A stretch of 64,000 nucleotides of DNA from Bacteroidota bacterium (GTDB lineage Bacteria > Bacteroidota > Bacteroidia > Chitinophagales > Saprospiraceae): contig JASBVF010000048.1 in NCBI GenBank assembly GCA_030147525.1, positions 1 through 64,000 of the forward strand, given 5' to 3'. This document shows positions 1 through 11,100 of the stretch, in pieces. The notes under the pieces are model-generated. The model made no database searches. It was not told the origin of the DNA and saw nothing but the letters and a program-made list of their open reading frames with translations. Position numbers and translations under genes: made by a program. Numbering within the stretch: the stretch's first letter is position 1; the number at the start of each line of letters is the position of its first letter.

Positions 1-205
1 CCTGCTTTATAACTTTTCGCCATCTTGTCCTGCTGTCACGGATAGGTTCCCTGAGTTGATCAGTCCGGCAGCAAGGTTAAATGGATATATTTTTCATCAG
101 GATTGGTTGCAAAATCTGCTTATAGCCTCGTCTTTAGGTGGTTTTAGGCAGCTACGCAATCCGATATAATCAGGCTTTCTCCATTTATTTCCAAAATAAA
201 CAGTT
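1..205. other. Left-edge region, no confident gene
   Basis: One frame (positions 2 to 169, plus strand) is open from the window edge to a TAA and could be the last 55 codons of a gene beginning outside the window. The translated piece resembles nothing I recognise. A TATAAT-like hexamer lies near 164-170, but no convincing -33/-7 Bacteroidota promoter is visible in front of the gene at 206. Confidence 0.2.
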
Positions 206-1729
206 ATGCGTTCAATATTTTCATTTTTATTTTTCAGTCTGCTTGTTCCTCAGTTGTCAGCTCAAGAGAAGCGGGACTATATCTGGTTTTCAGGCGATGT
301 GGTTGAAGATACGACTTCATATAATGGCGTCAATATCATGAACTTCAATGATGGAGAATTAGATATAAAAAGGCAGGCGAAAGGCCTTAGTTTTTTTGTC
401 ACAAATGCCAGTATATGTAATGAATCCGGCAAATTACTTTTTTATACTAATGGTTGTTCTATCAACAACGCTAATCATGAACTAATGGAAAATGGAGAAG
501 GTTTAAATCCAGGCTTTGCATATTTAAGTGGTAATTGTCCCAATAGCGGAAATGCTGTATCGAAAGGTGCTATCATTTTGCCATTACCTGGAGATACAAC
601 CAAGTACTATATTTTTCATGAATCGGCAGTCAGTGGGCAGTCAGGTATATTTAGTTTATACATAGGCAGGCTCTATTATTCGTTAATTGACATGAGTATG
701 AATAATGGCTTGGGAAGCGTGATTGAGAAAAACAAACTTGTTTTAGAAGATACCATTGGCGGAGACTTACATGCCGTAAAACACTCCAATGGAGAAGATT
801 GGTGGTTAATCATAGTGAAAAGCCATGAAAACAAATACTATAAAATATTATTCACCGCAGAAGGTATATCTGGCATCAGCGAACAAATGATCGGATCAGA
901 CCCCAATCCATGGTCAAGCGGAGGCGGACAAGTCAGTTTCTCGCCTGACGGGACAAAATATGCCCGATATACTTCCCGTGACCAGCTTTTTCTTTTCGAT
1001 TTCGACCGGGCAACAGGTGAATTGAGTAATTTTCAGCATCTGCACGTCGATACAATGAACGTTCCTCATTGGGGCAGTCTTTCTTTCTCATCCAACTCAC
1101 GGTATTTATACGTCGGTTCTCAGGTAAAACTATGGCAATTCGATATGCAGGCTCCAGACATACAAGCTTCCAAAGTATTGATCGATGAATACGACGGCTT
1201 CAAGCGGTATGGACTTTCTACCACATTTTACCTGATGCAGTTGGCGCCTGATTGTAAAATATACATGGCCAACCGGCAAGGCGGGGATATTCTGCACGTC
1301 ATCCATAACCCCAATGAATACGGTCAGGCCTGTAATTTTAAACAGCATGATATTTTCTTGCCCGCAGTTACTTCATCTTCTGTTCCGAACTTTCCCAATT
1401 ACCGTCTCGACACACCATATCCCGTATGTGACAGTACCATTCAGTATATTACATCGAGTGTGCAGGTTCCTCTTCCGGTGCGGGAGGTGCTGGTCTATCC
1501 CAACCCCGCCACCGAATCCCTCACCCTCGAACTCCCCGCCCCCCTGCCCGCCGCCGCTGCGTGGACGCTCCACGCCGCCACAGGCCAGCCCGTCCGCCGG
1601 GCCGTTTTAGCCGCAGGGCAGACGAAACTGAGCATCCCGCTGGAGGGGCTGCCGCCGGGGCTGTATTTTTGGAAGGCTGCCTCGCAGGGAAGGAGCATGG
1701 GGGAGGGGAAGGTGGTCATCGGAAGATAG
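206..1729 (+). CDS. T9SS-exported beta-propeller-like protein with C-terminal sorting domain
   Basis: The 507-residue product starts with a signal peptide (about residues 1-20, ending LSAQ). The body contains repeated beta-rich segments such as GGGQVSFSPDGTKYARY and SLSFSSNSRYLYVGS, which resemble propeller blades. The last ~75 residues form a typical type A T9SS sorting domain: VYPNPA, a beta-sandwich with GLPPGLYFW, and a final KVVIGR. Export by Sec and then T9SS to the surface or medium is the family expectation. No enzymatic motif is seen, so the function is unknown. The passenger is visibly AT-rich while the sorting domain (about 1480-1729) is very GC-rich, which suggests a mosaic gene. 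The gene converges on the cystathionine synthase gene across a palindrome. Confidence 0.85.
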   Translation: MRSIFSFLFFSLLVPQLSAQEKRDYIWFSGDVVEDTTSYNGVNIMNFNDGELDIKRQAKGLSFFVTNASICNESGKLLFYTNGCSINNANHELMENGEGLNPGFAYLSGNCPNSGNAVSKGAIILPLPGDTTKYYIFHESAVSGQSGIFSLYIGRLYYSLIDMSMNNGLGSVIEKNKLVLEDTIGGDLHAVKHSNGEDWWLIIVKSHENKYYKILFTAEGISGISEQMIGSDPNPWSSGGGQVSFSPDGTKYARYTSRDQLFLFDFDRATGELSNFQHLHVDTMNVPHWGSLSFSSNSRYLYVGSQVKLWQFDMQAPDIQASKVLIDEYDGFKRYGLSTTFYLMQLAPDCKIYMANRQGGDILHVIHNPNEYGQACNFKQHDIFLPAVTSSSVPNFPNYRLDTPYPVCDSTIQYITSSVQVPLPVREVLVYPNPATESLTLELPAPLPAAAAWTLHAATGQPVRRAVLAAGQTKLSIPLEGLPPGLYFWKAASQGRSMGEGKVVIGR

Positions 1730-1776
1730 ATCACAAAAAGACGACCCATGAAATGGATCAAATTTACAAAGGAGTT

Positions 1777-1816
1777 ATGATGAACTATGAACGGCCCGTT
1801 GTTCATAGTTCATCAT
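1777..1816. repeat. Palindromic element between convergent genes
   Basis: Perfect 16-bp arms (ATGATGAACTATGAAC at 1777-1792 and its complement at 1801-1816) surround an 8-base loop. It sits between the stop codons of two convergent genes, so it may act as a two-way terminator, although there is no long T-run. The arms are built from repeats of TGAACTA/ATGAAC, the same architecture as other palindromes in this window. Confidence 0.75.
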
Positions 1817-1828
1817 TCATCGTTAAAA

Positions 1829-3184
1829 TCAAACCGCCCGAATCACATCATACTGCGTCAGCACGTGCATCATCCCCGCCTTGTCCTTCGCCACTACGGC
1901 CTGAATTTCCTTGTTTAAATATTTACCCAATTGCCGAAACGGCAAATCTTCTTCCACGACGGGGAAGGGCTTGCCCATCACGCTTTTCACGGTTTTTTCT
2001 GAGTGATGGAGCGGGTTTTCCAGCAAAAATTTCAGCACCTCGGTTTCCGTGATCGAGCCGACCATGTTGCCGTTGTCCATCACGGGCATTTGAGAAAGGT
2101 CGTGTTCTTTCATCGTGTTGAAAGCCTGGCGCACGGTGTCGGTAAGGTTGACGGAAAAGAAAGCTTTGTCGGCTTTCATGGCGATCAAGTCCTTGATTTT
2201 CAATTCGGTATCGAGGAAACCCCGGTCCCGCATCCAGTCGTCGTTGAAAATTTTACCCACGTAGCGGCTGCCGTGGTCGTGGAAAACCACCACCACCACG
2301 TCGTCCTTCGTCAGGCGGTCTTTTAGTTGGAGCAAACCCGCCACGGCGCTGCCGGCGGAGTAGCCGAGCAGGATGCCGTCTTCACGGGCCAACCGGCGGG
2401 CCATCACGGCGCCGTCCTTGTCCGTTACTTTTTCAAAATGATCGATCACGCTGAAGTCGTAGTTCTTCGGAATGATGTCCTCGCCGATGCCTTCGGTGAT
2501 GTAAGGGTAAATTTCTTTCTCATCGATCTCGCCGGTCTCGTGGTATTTTTTCAATGCTGATCCGAAGGTGTCGATGGCCCAAACCTGGATGTTCGGATTT
2601 TTTTCTTTCAAAAAACGCCCGACGCCAGTGACCGTACCACCCGTACCTGCGCCGATGACGACGTGGGTCACCTTGCCTTCGGTCTGTTCCCAGATTTCCG
2701 GGCCGGTGGTTTCGTAATGCGCCTGCCGGTTGGCGGGGTTGTCGTATTGATTGAACCAGTAGGAATTTGGAATTTCCGTACTCAGCCGCTCCGCTACGGA
2801 GTAGTAGGAACGTGGATCAGTGGCCTCCACGTTGGTCGGGCAGACGATCACCTCGGAGCCAAGCGCCCGCAGCAGGTCGAGTTTTTCCTTCGATTGTTTG
2901 TCGCTGGTGGTGAAAATGCAGCGGTAGCCCTTCACGCAGGCGGCGATGGCGAGGCCCATGCCTGTGTTGCCGCTGGTGCACTCGATGATGGTACCGCCGG
3001 GCTTGATTTTGCCTTCGGCTTCCGCTACTTCCAGCATTTTGAGGGCCATGCGGTCCTTGATGCTGTGGCCGGGATTGAAGGTTTCGATTTTACCTAAAAC
3101 AAGTGCCGGAACATCGGCCACGACTTTGTTCAATTTGACGAGCGGCGTGTTGCCGATGGTTTCTAAAATATTTTGGTAGTACAT
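1829..3184 (-). CDS. cbs: Cystathionine beta-synthase (PLP enzyme with C-terminal CBS pair)
   Basis: This 451-residue fold-type II PLP enzyme should condense serine with homocysteine to cystathionine in transsulfuration; a cysteine synthase activity is the alternative. Visible motifs are the PLP lysine in NPGHSIKDR (K43), the substrate loop TSGNTG (71-74), the phosphate-binding GAGTGGTVTG (about 177-186) and GYSAGSAVAG near residue 285. Residues from about 335 to 451 form two CBS modules, which in this family regulate activity by binding adenosyl ligands. The N-terminal haem domain of animal enzymes is absent, as usual in bacteria. The length matches bacterial CBS-domain members. A -7-like site TAACTTCG lies at 3231-3238 on the minus strand. 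The gene appears monocistronic. Confidence 0.9.
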   Translation of the reverse strand: MYYQNILETIGNTPLVKLNKVVADVPALVLGKIETFNPGHSIKDRMALKMLEVAEAEGKIKPGGTIIECTSGNTGMGLAIAACVKGYRCIFTTSDKQSKEKLDLLRALGSEVIVCPTNVEATDPRSYYSVAERLSTEIPNSYWFNQYDNPANRQAHYETTGPEIWEQTEGKVTHVVIGAGTGGTVTGVGRFLKEKNPNIQVWAIDTFGSALKKYHETGEIDEKEIYPYITEGIGEDIIPKNYDFSVIDHFEKVTDKDGAVMARRLAREDGILLGYSAGSAVAGLLQLKDRLTKDDVVVVVFHDHGSRYVGKIFNDDWMRDRGFLDTELKIKDLIAMKADKAFFSVNLTDTVRQAFNTMKEHDLSQMPVMDNGNMVGSITETEVLKFLLENPLHHSEKTVKSVMGKPFPVVEEDLPFRQLGKYLNKEIQAVVAKDKAGMMHVLTQYDVIRAV

Positions 3185-3230
3185 GGTTGTGATTTGTGAA
3201 ACAATGAAATCCGTTACGGATTTGGCGGGG

Positions 3231-3238
3231 CGAAGTTA
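3231..3238 (-). promoter_or_regulatory. Possible -7 element for the cystathionine synthase gene
   Basis: TAACTTCG on the minus strand fits the Bacteroidota -7 form TAnnTTTG with one change and would give a leader of about 45 bases. No TTTG is found at the expected -33 position, so this is weak. Confidence 0.25.
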
Positions 3239-3330
3239 CGAGGAAAAGGGGGGATGAGGGTAAGGGGAATTTGAAAATTCAGGTTGATTCAGGCTCAGTA
3301 AAGGGAGCAGGGGAGGAACATGATTTCTTT

Positions 3331-4368
3331 TCAGGAGTCGCTTTCAGGGACATTTTTTTCCAGGAAATTGGTTTTTTGTGAAATGTCTTTGACGATTTTG
3401 TCCATTTCAAGAGCGAAGTCGTGTAGGTGTGCTATCAGCTCATCTTTCTCTTTATCCGAATGTTCAAAGTCTTTAAGCAGGTCCACTACACTCAGCATTT
3501 TAGCTAAAGGCGCCCTCAATACATGGGATTGCATCCAGGCGATTTCTTTCAGCTGGATATTTTGTGCTTTAATCGTTTCGATATAATTCCGGCGGTCGGT
3601 GATATCATTGGCGAGGATTAATCTTGCATTTTTCTCATTGTAGATCAGGTTGCTTCCCCTTATTTCTACGTAGATGATTTCCTTGTTTTTTTTGAGATGT
3701 CGAAAGACGCCTGAGGAAGATGGCTGTACAAGTGGTACCTGAAGCCTGGCCTCTTCCAGCGCAGCTTCCAGTAAGTGAAGGTCTTCTTCGGGACGAATAT
3801 CCCGTATTGTCATTGCCAGAAATTCATCTTTGTTAAATCCGTAATGTAGACAAGCTGCCTCATTGACATCGAGAAAGCGAAGGTCTTCGACACTGTAAAC
3901 CCACATGGGCAGCGGGTTGAGGTGAAAAAGATCGCTGTATCGTTTTTCGGAGGCTTCCAGTTCAAGGCTTATTTTTTTTCGCTCGATGTTGTAGATGATA
4001 TTCTTGTAGAGTAGTACCGGCGTGAGGTCATCTTTTAAAAGATAGTCCGATACACCTAAGGAAATTGACTTGACACCGAATGAAATATCCGAAAACCCGG
4101 TGAGAACGACTATAGGGATGTTGCCACTGAGTGTAATGATTTCGTTGATCAGATTTTCGCCATTTTTATCAGGAAGGGAAAGGTCTAGCAGGATGGCATC
4201 CAGTTCAGTGGGAGGAGCGGAGAGAAAGACTTGTGCTTTTTTAAACGAAGAAGCCTGATAAATGACAGGTGATTCGATTTGTTCTTCCAAATACTCTTCA
4301 ATCAGGGTGAAATCACCAGTATTGTCTTCAATGACGAGAATGTGATACGGTCTTTTATCTTTGATCAT
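3331..4368 (-). CDS. Response regulator with PAS and histidine-kinase dimerisation domain but no ATPase domain
   Basis: The 345-residue protein has an N-terminal receiver (acidic pair E14/D15, phospho-acceptor D62 in LLDLSLP), a PAS domain (about 150-260, ending ILANDITDRR) and a short helical segment with an H-box, SHVLRAPLAKM (H282). It then stops without N, G1 or G2 boxes, so it cannot bind ATP as a kinase. It may act as a phosphotransfer or dimerisation partner of another kinase. Its start lies 9 bases after the stop of the single-domain regulator at 4378, and the giant kinase gene lies upstream on the same strand. The three probably form one pathway. Confidence 0.8.
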   Translation of the reverse strand: MIKDKRPYHILVIEDNTGDFTLIEEYLEEQIESPVIYQASSFKKAQVFLSAPPTELDAILLDLSLPDKNGENLINEIITLSGNIPIVVLTGFSDISFGVKSISLGVSDYLLKDDLTPVLLYKNIIYNIERKKISLELEASEKRYSDLFHLNPLPMWVYSVEDLRFLDVNEAACLHYGFNKDEFLAMTIRDIRPEEDLHLLEAALEEARLQVPLVQPSSSGVFRHLKKNKEIIYVEIRGSNLIYNEKNARLILANDITDRRNYIETIKAQNIQLKEIAWMQSHVLRAPLAKMLSVVDLLKDFEHSDKEKDELIAHLHDFALEMDKIVKDISQKTNFLEKNVPESDS

Positions 4369-4377
4369 GAGCTTTGC

Positions 4378-4803
4378 TTAGGAGGGTAAATGAACTGCAT
4401 TGCCCCAGAAGTCTTTGATTTTTGAAACGACATCAATGAATTCATCTGCTTCAACCGGTTTGGTAATGTAGCAGTTGGCGAAGTTTTGATAAGAATCCAT
4501 GATGTCTTTTTGCGAGGAAGAGGTTGTGAACATGATCACGGGAATGTGCCGGAGTGCTTCGCTCTTTTTAATGAATTTCAATACCTCGTGCCCGTTTTTC
4601 TTGGGTAAGTTGATATCAAGAAGGACTAAGTCTGGACTTTCGGCGTGTAGATATTCTCCCGTCTTTTCCAGAAAATTTATAGCTTCTTTTCCATCTTTAA
4701 CAACACTGATTTTTTTTAGCGCAAGGTCGTTTTCCAGCGCTTCGGTGGTGAGCAGGATGTCGCCCTCATTATCTTCAGCGAGTAAGATGTGTATTGAATT
4801 CAT
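4378..4803 (-). CDS. Single-domain response regulator (CheY/Rcp1 type)
   Basis: This is a 141-residue stand-alone receiver. The acidic pocket is E10/D11, the phospho-acceptor is D63 in LVLLDINLPKKNG, the conserved Thr is in MFTTSSS, and the Lys is in ITKPVEADEF. The long loop before the acceptor and the KKNG sequence are typical of Rcp1-like regulators that take phosphate from PAS or phytochrome-type kinases. It has no output domain and presumably relays to the neighbouring regulator or binds a target directly. It lies between the multi-PAS kinase gene and the receiver-PAS gene, all on the minus strand. Confidence 0.9.
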   Translation of the reverse strand: MNSIHILLAEDNEGDILLTTEALENDLALKKISVVKDGKEAINFLEKTGEYLHAESPDLVLLDINLPKKNGHEVLKFIKKSEALRHIPVIMFTTSSSQKDIMDSYQNFANCYITKPVEADEFIDVVSKIKDFWGNAVHLPS

Positions 4804-4894
4804 TTTTCCGATTTTTATTTTTCCGAAAGTTTTATTGCCGAATTGAAAATTCAGAATACAACTTTAGAGAGTAATAAAAGTTTTTATGGGTCAA

Positions 4895-5000
4895 CGCATT
4901 AAAAGTTGATAAGCGTTGATATGGTTGATAAAGGTTGATTAGGTTTTGCAGTCGTATCAACCCTTATCAACTTGATCTATCTTTATCAACTTTTAATGCG
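4895..5000. repeat. Palindromic element built of GTTGATAA units
   Basis: The outer arms are a perfect 18-bp inverted pair (CGCATTAAAAGTTGATAA at 4895-4912, complement at 4983-5000). A second inner pair (4925-4939 with 4956-4970) matches at 14 of 15 positions. Each arm consists of imperfect direct repeats of GTTGATAA. It fills the 297-base gap between the response regulator and the giant kinase gene, so it may form a large hairpin in a shared transcript or uncouple the two genes. No ORF lies inside. Confidence 0.8.
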
Positions 5001-5100
5001 ACAATCTATAAAATTCTGTGGAAAGCAGAATTAAGTACCTCCCAAAAAAAAAATTAGCTCTGTAACAAATGTATAAAGGCGGTACCAGTTTTTAATAACC

Positions 5101-8100
5101 TCATGAAAAATTGTTACGCTTTTCTTCCAGATTGTCTTGTTTTGGGATTGTAAAATAAAAACATGTGCCTTCACCTTCTGTAGATTCAAGCCAGATATTT
5201 CCTCCCTGATTTTCAATGATTTTTTTCGTAATGGCTAAACCTATGCCAGTGCCGGAGTATTCATCTTTGTTGTGTAACCTTTGAAAAATGATAAAAATTT
5301 TATCAAAGTATTCAGCGTCAATACCAATGCCGTTATCCTGTACGGAAAACTGCCAGTGTTCCGGGGTTTCTGTACAAGCTATCTGAATAACTGGCGGGAA
5401 TTCAATCCGGTGATATTTAAGGCTATTACTGATGAGGTTTTGAAAAACCTGCCTCAGTGGCGTTCTGAAAGCAACTAACTTGGGCAATCCTCCGAATTCA
5501 ATGGTAGCGTTTTTTTCTTCAATTTGTTTTTGATAAAGTGAAAGAATTTCCCTGATGAGTTCATCCAGGTCAACTTCCTCCCGGCTCTCTTCCATGCGCC
5601 CGACTCTTGAAAACTCTAACAAGTCTAAGATGATCTGGCGCATTCTTTTGGTGCCGTCTACCGCAAAATGAATGTATTTTTTACCTTTTTCATCAATCAT
5701 ATCTCCATATCTTTTCTCCAGCCTGGAGAGGAAACTTGTAACCATTCGTAGCGGTTCCTGCAGATCGTGAGAAGCAACATAGGCAAATTGTTCCAGTTCC
5801 TGGTTGGAAATCGCCAGTTCCCGGATGCTTTTTTCAAGATCAGCGTTTAGTTGTTTCAGTGACTCTTCGTACAATTTATGATGGGTGATATCGTGCATAG
5901 CACCTACCATCCGGATGGCTTTGCCTGCCTGATTTCTGATGATGGCGCCTTTGTCAACGACGTATGCATAAGAACCATCCGATTTGAGATAGCGGTATTC
6001 TCCCTGCCAGGCTTTGGATTCGGAATTCTCTAATGATTCATTCAGGCTATTCATGATCCGGTCGATATCTTCGGGGTGAAGATGATGCTTCCAGAAATCG
6101 AGTGATGGGTTGTTTTTTGAAATGTTGTGACCGAATAAAGTGCTGAATCCCTCTCCAAAATATAATACATTCTTTTCAATGTCCCAGTCCCAGATGGCGT
6201 CGTTGGTAGCCTCTGCAACCCGCTCGAAGCGTTCATTCGATTGACGTATGCGTTCTTCAATCTGTTTCTTATGGGTAACATCTTTGAAGTAAATAGAAAG
6301 GCCGCCTGGTGACGGATAGGCGCTGACCCCAAACCAGATGTCCAAAGCTTCATAATATTCCTCAAAGTGTACGGCTGTGTTTTCTTCGAGCGCTTTATGG
6401 TAGTTGTCATAAAACCCGGTTGGAATGGCGTCATCATAGACGTCCCAAAGGTTTTTACCCAGAATGTCGTCTCTTTTCATGAATAGCATCCGTTCTGCGG
6501 CATTGTTCCAGTAGGTAACAGTCCATTCTTTATCGACAGCGAAAAAGCCGTCGCCTATACTTTCGAGGATGGTGTTTTTATCTTCCAGTGCTTTGATGAC
6601 CGCTTTTTCGGTCATTTTTTTATCGGTGATGTCGAAGCGGATAGCGAGGTATTGAAAGGGTTTGCCTTTTTCATCCACAAAAGGAACGATCGTCGTGTCT
6701 ACCCAATAGAAGCTGCCATCTTTGGACTGGTTTTTAATTTCACCCCGCCAGACTTCGCCTGCGGAAATGGCAGACCATAAATCCTCAAAAAAGCTGATGG
6801 GATGGTAGTTCGAATTATTGATGCGGGTATGGCTGCCAATCAGTTCTTCCCTGGAGTACCCCGAAAGCTTGCAGGTGTTTTCATTGACATATAAAATAAC
6901 TCCCTCGGCATCTGTGATGACCACGTTGCTGGCCTCGTCGAGCGCCAGTTTGTAATCGGTCAGGGATTTATTGGAGGTTTCGAGAGCCTGCTCGACCAGC
7001 TTTTTATCGTGAATATCCTGGAAGCTGCCCAACAATCTCACGCATTTTTGTTCGACAAATTCACCTCTGCCAATTGCTCTTACCCATCTTTCGTTGCCTT
7101 TTGCAGTGATGATGCGGAGCTCAAAATCAAATGTTTTTCCATGTTCGATGATTTGCTGTAAACTTTTTTGAACAACCTCACGGTGTTCAGGGACGTAGAA
7201 GTCGATTGCAGATTCCAGGTTCGGTTCGTAACTTTCGTCCACCTCGTGAATTTCTCTGGTCATCGGAGACCAGTAAATCTCATTCTTTACCAGATCCACT
7301 TCCCATGCGCCGATCCGTGCGAGTTCGGTGGTTTTATCCAGCAGTTCTTCCAGTGCTTTTTTCTCGGTTATGTCTTTTGCAACGCCGTATAACAACCCTT
7401 CCTCTTCGGAGGGGGTTGCCGTCCAGGCAAGCCAGAGAGTCTTTCCGGACTTGGTGATGTATCTGTTTTCAAAATAAGAGGTTGTCCCTCCTTTACAAAG
7501 TATATCGACTTGTTCTGCTGTTTTGTTTTTATCATCCTCGTGTACCAGTTCAATGAATGGAGTAGTCAGCAATTCCTCATCGGTGTATTCCAGGAGCTTG
7601 CATAAAGCAGGGTTGATCTGTTTGAAGAAGCCATCAGTACTGATAATACAGATTACGTCGGGAGCGAGGTTGAAGATTTCTTTCAGCTCCTGTTCCAGCT
7701 GTTTACGTTTGATTTCGGCGCCGAATTGATGGCTGAAGTTGTCGGATAGCGTATTAAAAGTCAGGGAGGGTATTGATTCTTCCTGCGAACCGAGCATCAA
7801 AACGCCGGTAATCTCTGCATTATAAAAAAGTGGAATGCCATAGACCGTCCTGAGGCTTACCTTTTGGGCTGCTTTATGTCTGGCGAAGGTTTTGTCCTTC
7901 ATATCAACATGCCAGATTTGCATGGTTTCCGATTTCCATGTTCTGCCCGGAAGGCCCTCGTTTTTATTGAAATGCGTCAGATTACTACTTAATTCAAGAA
8001 AGCGTTTTCCTTCTTCGGATTCAGCGTAGCTTGCGGTAAGCAATATCCGCTGCCGGTCAGCACTGATCAACCAGACTTCCGCCACCATGAAGTCACGCTG

Positions 8101-11100
8101 ATAGCAAATGTGTTTTAATACATGGAGGAGGCTGGTTTTAAGATCGAATGGCTCGTTGAAAATCTGACTGATTTCGGTGAGCAATTGTTTTTGAAGTTCT
8201 TGGTTTTTTTTGACAGTGACGTCCCTTTCGATGGCGATCCAGTGCGTGAACCATCCTTTTTCATCAGCAACCGGATTTACGGTAAAATTTATCCAGAACT
8301 CTTCTCCGTTTTTCTTGTAGTTGATAGTTGTTATTTCACAGCTTTCCCAGTTTTTCAGGGCTTTTCCCAGGCGGTCGAGCTCATTACGGTCGCTTTTGGG
8401 TCCTTGTAAAATCCGGGGAGATTTACCGATAACCTCTTCGGCACTGTAGCCGGTCATTTTGGTAAATGCCTCATTCACATAGACAATGCGGGGGCCGGGT
8501 TCTTCGAAAGGTTCGGCTTCTGTGATAAGGACGGCGTCGGTGGTATTTGTGATGACAGACTCCAGCAATTTGAGGCGGTGTTCTTCCTTTTTTTGCCGGG
8601 TAACATCTTGCATGGCGCCCACCATTCGGTAAACCTGATTGTGCTCATCTCTCAGGATAATACCTTTGTTCATCACGTATGCATAACTGCCGTCTCCTTT
8701 TTTATACTGGTATTGCTCTTTCCAGTGAACATCGCCGTTTTGCAGAGCATCATGGATGCTGTCAAAAACTCTTGCCCGGTCGTCTTCATGAATGAAATCA
8801 TAGAGCAGAGACAGGCCTTTCTTACAGTTCTTGAGTTGGTGCCCGAATAGCACTTCAAAATTTTCTCCCCAATACAAGGTCCCTTTTTTTAGGTCCCAAT
8901 CCCAGATAGCATCGAAAGTGGCTTTAGTGGCGTATTCAAACCTTTCATTACTTTCTTTCAGTGACAAGGAGAGCATCTTCTGTGGCGTAATGTCTTGCAC
9001 AGTGCCTTCGAAAGTAACAGGGTCTCCGTTTTTATCTCTTTTCAGGCTGCCTTTCTCATGCACCCATTTCACGGAGCCATCCGGCAGGATGATTCTGTGC
9101 TCAAAGTCATGCTCCTTTTTGCCTGCTAAGGATAGCTCGTGTTCATGAGAAAACGCTTCCCGGTCGTCGGGATGAATGGAGTTATAGAAGGTGTCAAATA
9201 TTACTTCTGATGAAGGGCTGGGGCTACTCCCCCAAATTTCGAAGACTTCATCGGACCAGTACAACGTATTGTCTTTGAGGTGCAATTGCCAATAGCCGAG
9301 CTTGGCGACCTTTTGCGCAGCGAGTAATTTTTCCTGATTTTCTTTCAGTTTTTGCAGGGCGATTTCCCGCTCGGTCACGTCATTGCAAACCAGAATCATA
9401 CAGTCCTGACCATTTTGTTCAAACCGGTGTCCGAATAATTCGGCGCTGATTATATCACCATTTTTGGTGGTAAGGGAGGATACGCCAAAGTTGACGGTGC
9501 CGGGCCGGAGTTCCGGATTTGCGAGAGATTTAAATAACCGGACACTGTCTTTTTCAGCACTTAGATCATGGACATGCATTTCGAGGAATTCATTTTTGCT
9601 GAATCCATAATGGTGGATAGCGGTTTCGTTGACGTCCAGAATTTCAAGCGTTTTAAAGTCGTAGATCAGTTTTGGCAGAGGGTTGGCTTCAAAAAGAAAT
9701 TTATATTTCTCTTCTGAATTCCGCAGCTCTTTTTCTGCCATGATTCGTGCTGTTACGTCCCTTGAATTGGCGACAATACCATTAATGGCCGGTTCATCGA
9801 CCATGTTGGTAACGACCGTTTCAATCCATCGCCAGGAACCATCGTTGTGCTTGAAACGGAAAGGGGAAATGTCAATCCTTTTTTCTGTTTCCAACCTGGA
9901 AAAGTTTGCAAAAACTGTATCCTTATCTTCAGGGTGAATAAAGTCAAAAGCATTTTTACCGATGAACTCTTCAGGCTGAATATCCAATACGGCAATCGAA
10001 GTTGGACTGACGTAGATGTAGTTAGCCTCCATATCAAGTATGCCTATCAGGTCAGAGCCATCCTGTACAAGGCTTTTAAAGCGTTTTTCGCTTAGTTCCA
10101 ATAACGCTTCCGCTTCTTTTTTCTCTGTCGCATCTCTTGCGATGCAATACATGATTTCCTCCTGTTTATCCCACCTGGCTGACCACGTGATGGGGATAAG
10201 TGATCCATCCTTCCGGATATACCGGTTTTCAAAGTTGGTCATGTCTACCCCGGCTTCGATATCGGCTGCGGCCTTCAATGTTTTATCATGATCATCTTCG
10301 TAAACAAAAGATATATAGGGCTTTCCGCTCAGTTCCTTCGGTTTATATCCCCAGATTCTTTCTGCCGCTGCACTGACTTTTACGAAATTTCCATTGGCAT
10401 CAATGGTGCAAACTATGTCAAGAGATTGGTCGAGTATGTTTTCCAGTTCGGCTTTTGCATCTTTAAGAGCTATCTGGTGAACAACCTCTTCTGTTATATC
10501 CTTGGAATAGCATGCAGCCCCTGTAACTTCACCCTCTGCACTCAAGATCGGACTAAATGAAATCAGGCCATATGACATCCTTTGCTTTAGAGGGCTGTAG
10601 ACATTCTCTTTGATGGAAAACTTTTCACCACTCAGCACTCTCTTGTAGTATCCTTTCCATTTGCTGACCAGCTCCTCGCCGAACTCTTCCACGATGACAG
10701 GATCGCCCTCCTTCAACGTTTTTTGCGTAGCGATTTTCATCATTTCGAGGTAGGCATCGTTGAGTGCGATGAGGTTCATCCGGGTATCTATCGACCAGAT
10801 GAGGTCCTGGGTGCCGTTGATGAGTCCTTCCTGGTTGGTTTTTACCCGAATCAATTCTTCCTGTTGCAGTTTTTCTTCGGTCACATCCCGGAAGTTATCC
10901 ACGATACCGCCAATGGCCGGATCGTGCAACATATTGGTGGTAGTGGCCTCAATCCAGCGCCAGCTGCCATCCTTGTGTTTGGTGCGGGCCAGGTAACCTT
11001 TAATGGGAACGCCAGGTTTGTTCAGGCAATCTTTCATTTTTTCCTTGACAGCCGCAATGTCTTCAGGGTGAATGAGTTCAAAGATGTTTAAACTCAAAGT

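Noticed and set aside
4880-5010. CRISPR-like repeat array
   Set aside because: The repeats are short, irregularly spaced and in inverted halves; there are no spacers of constant length and no cas genes.
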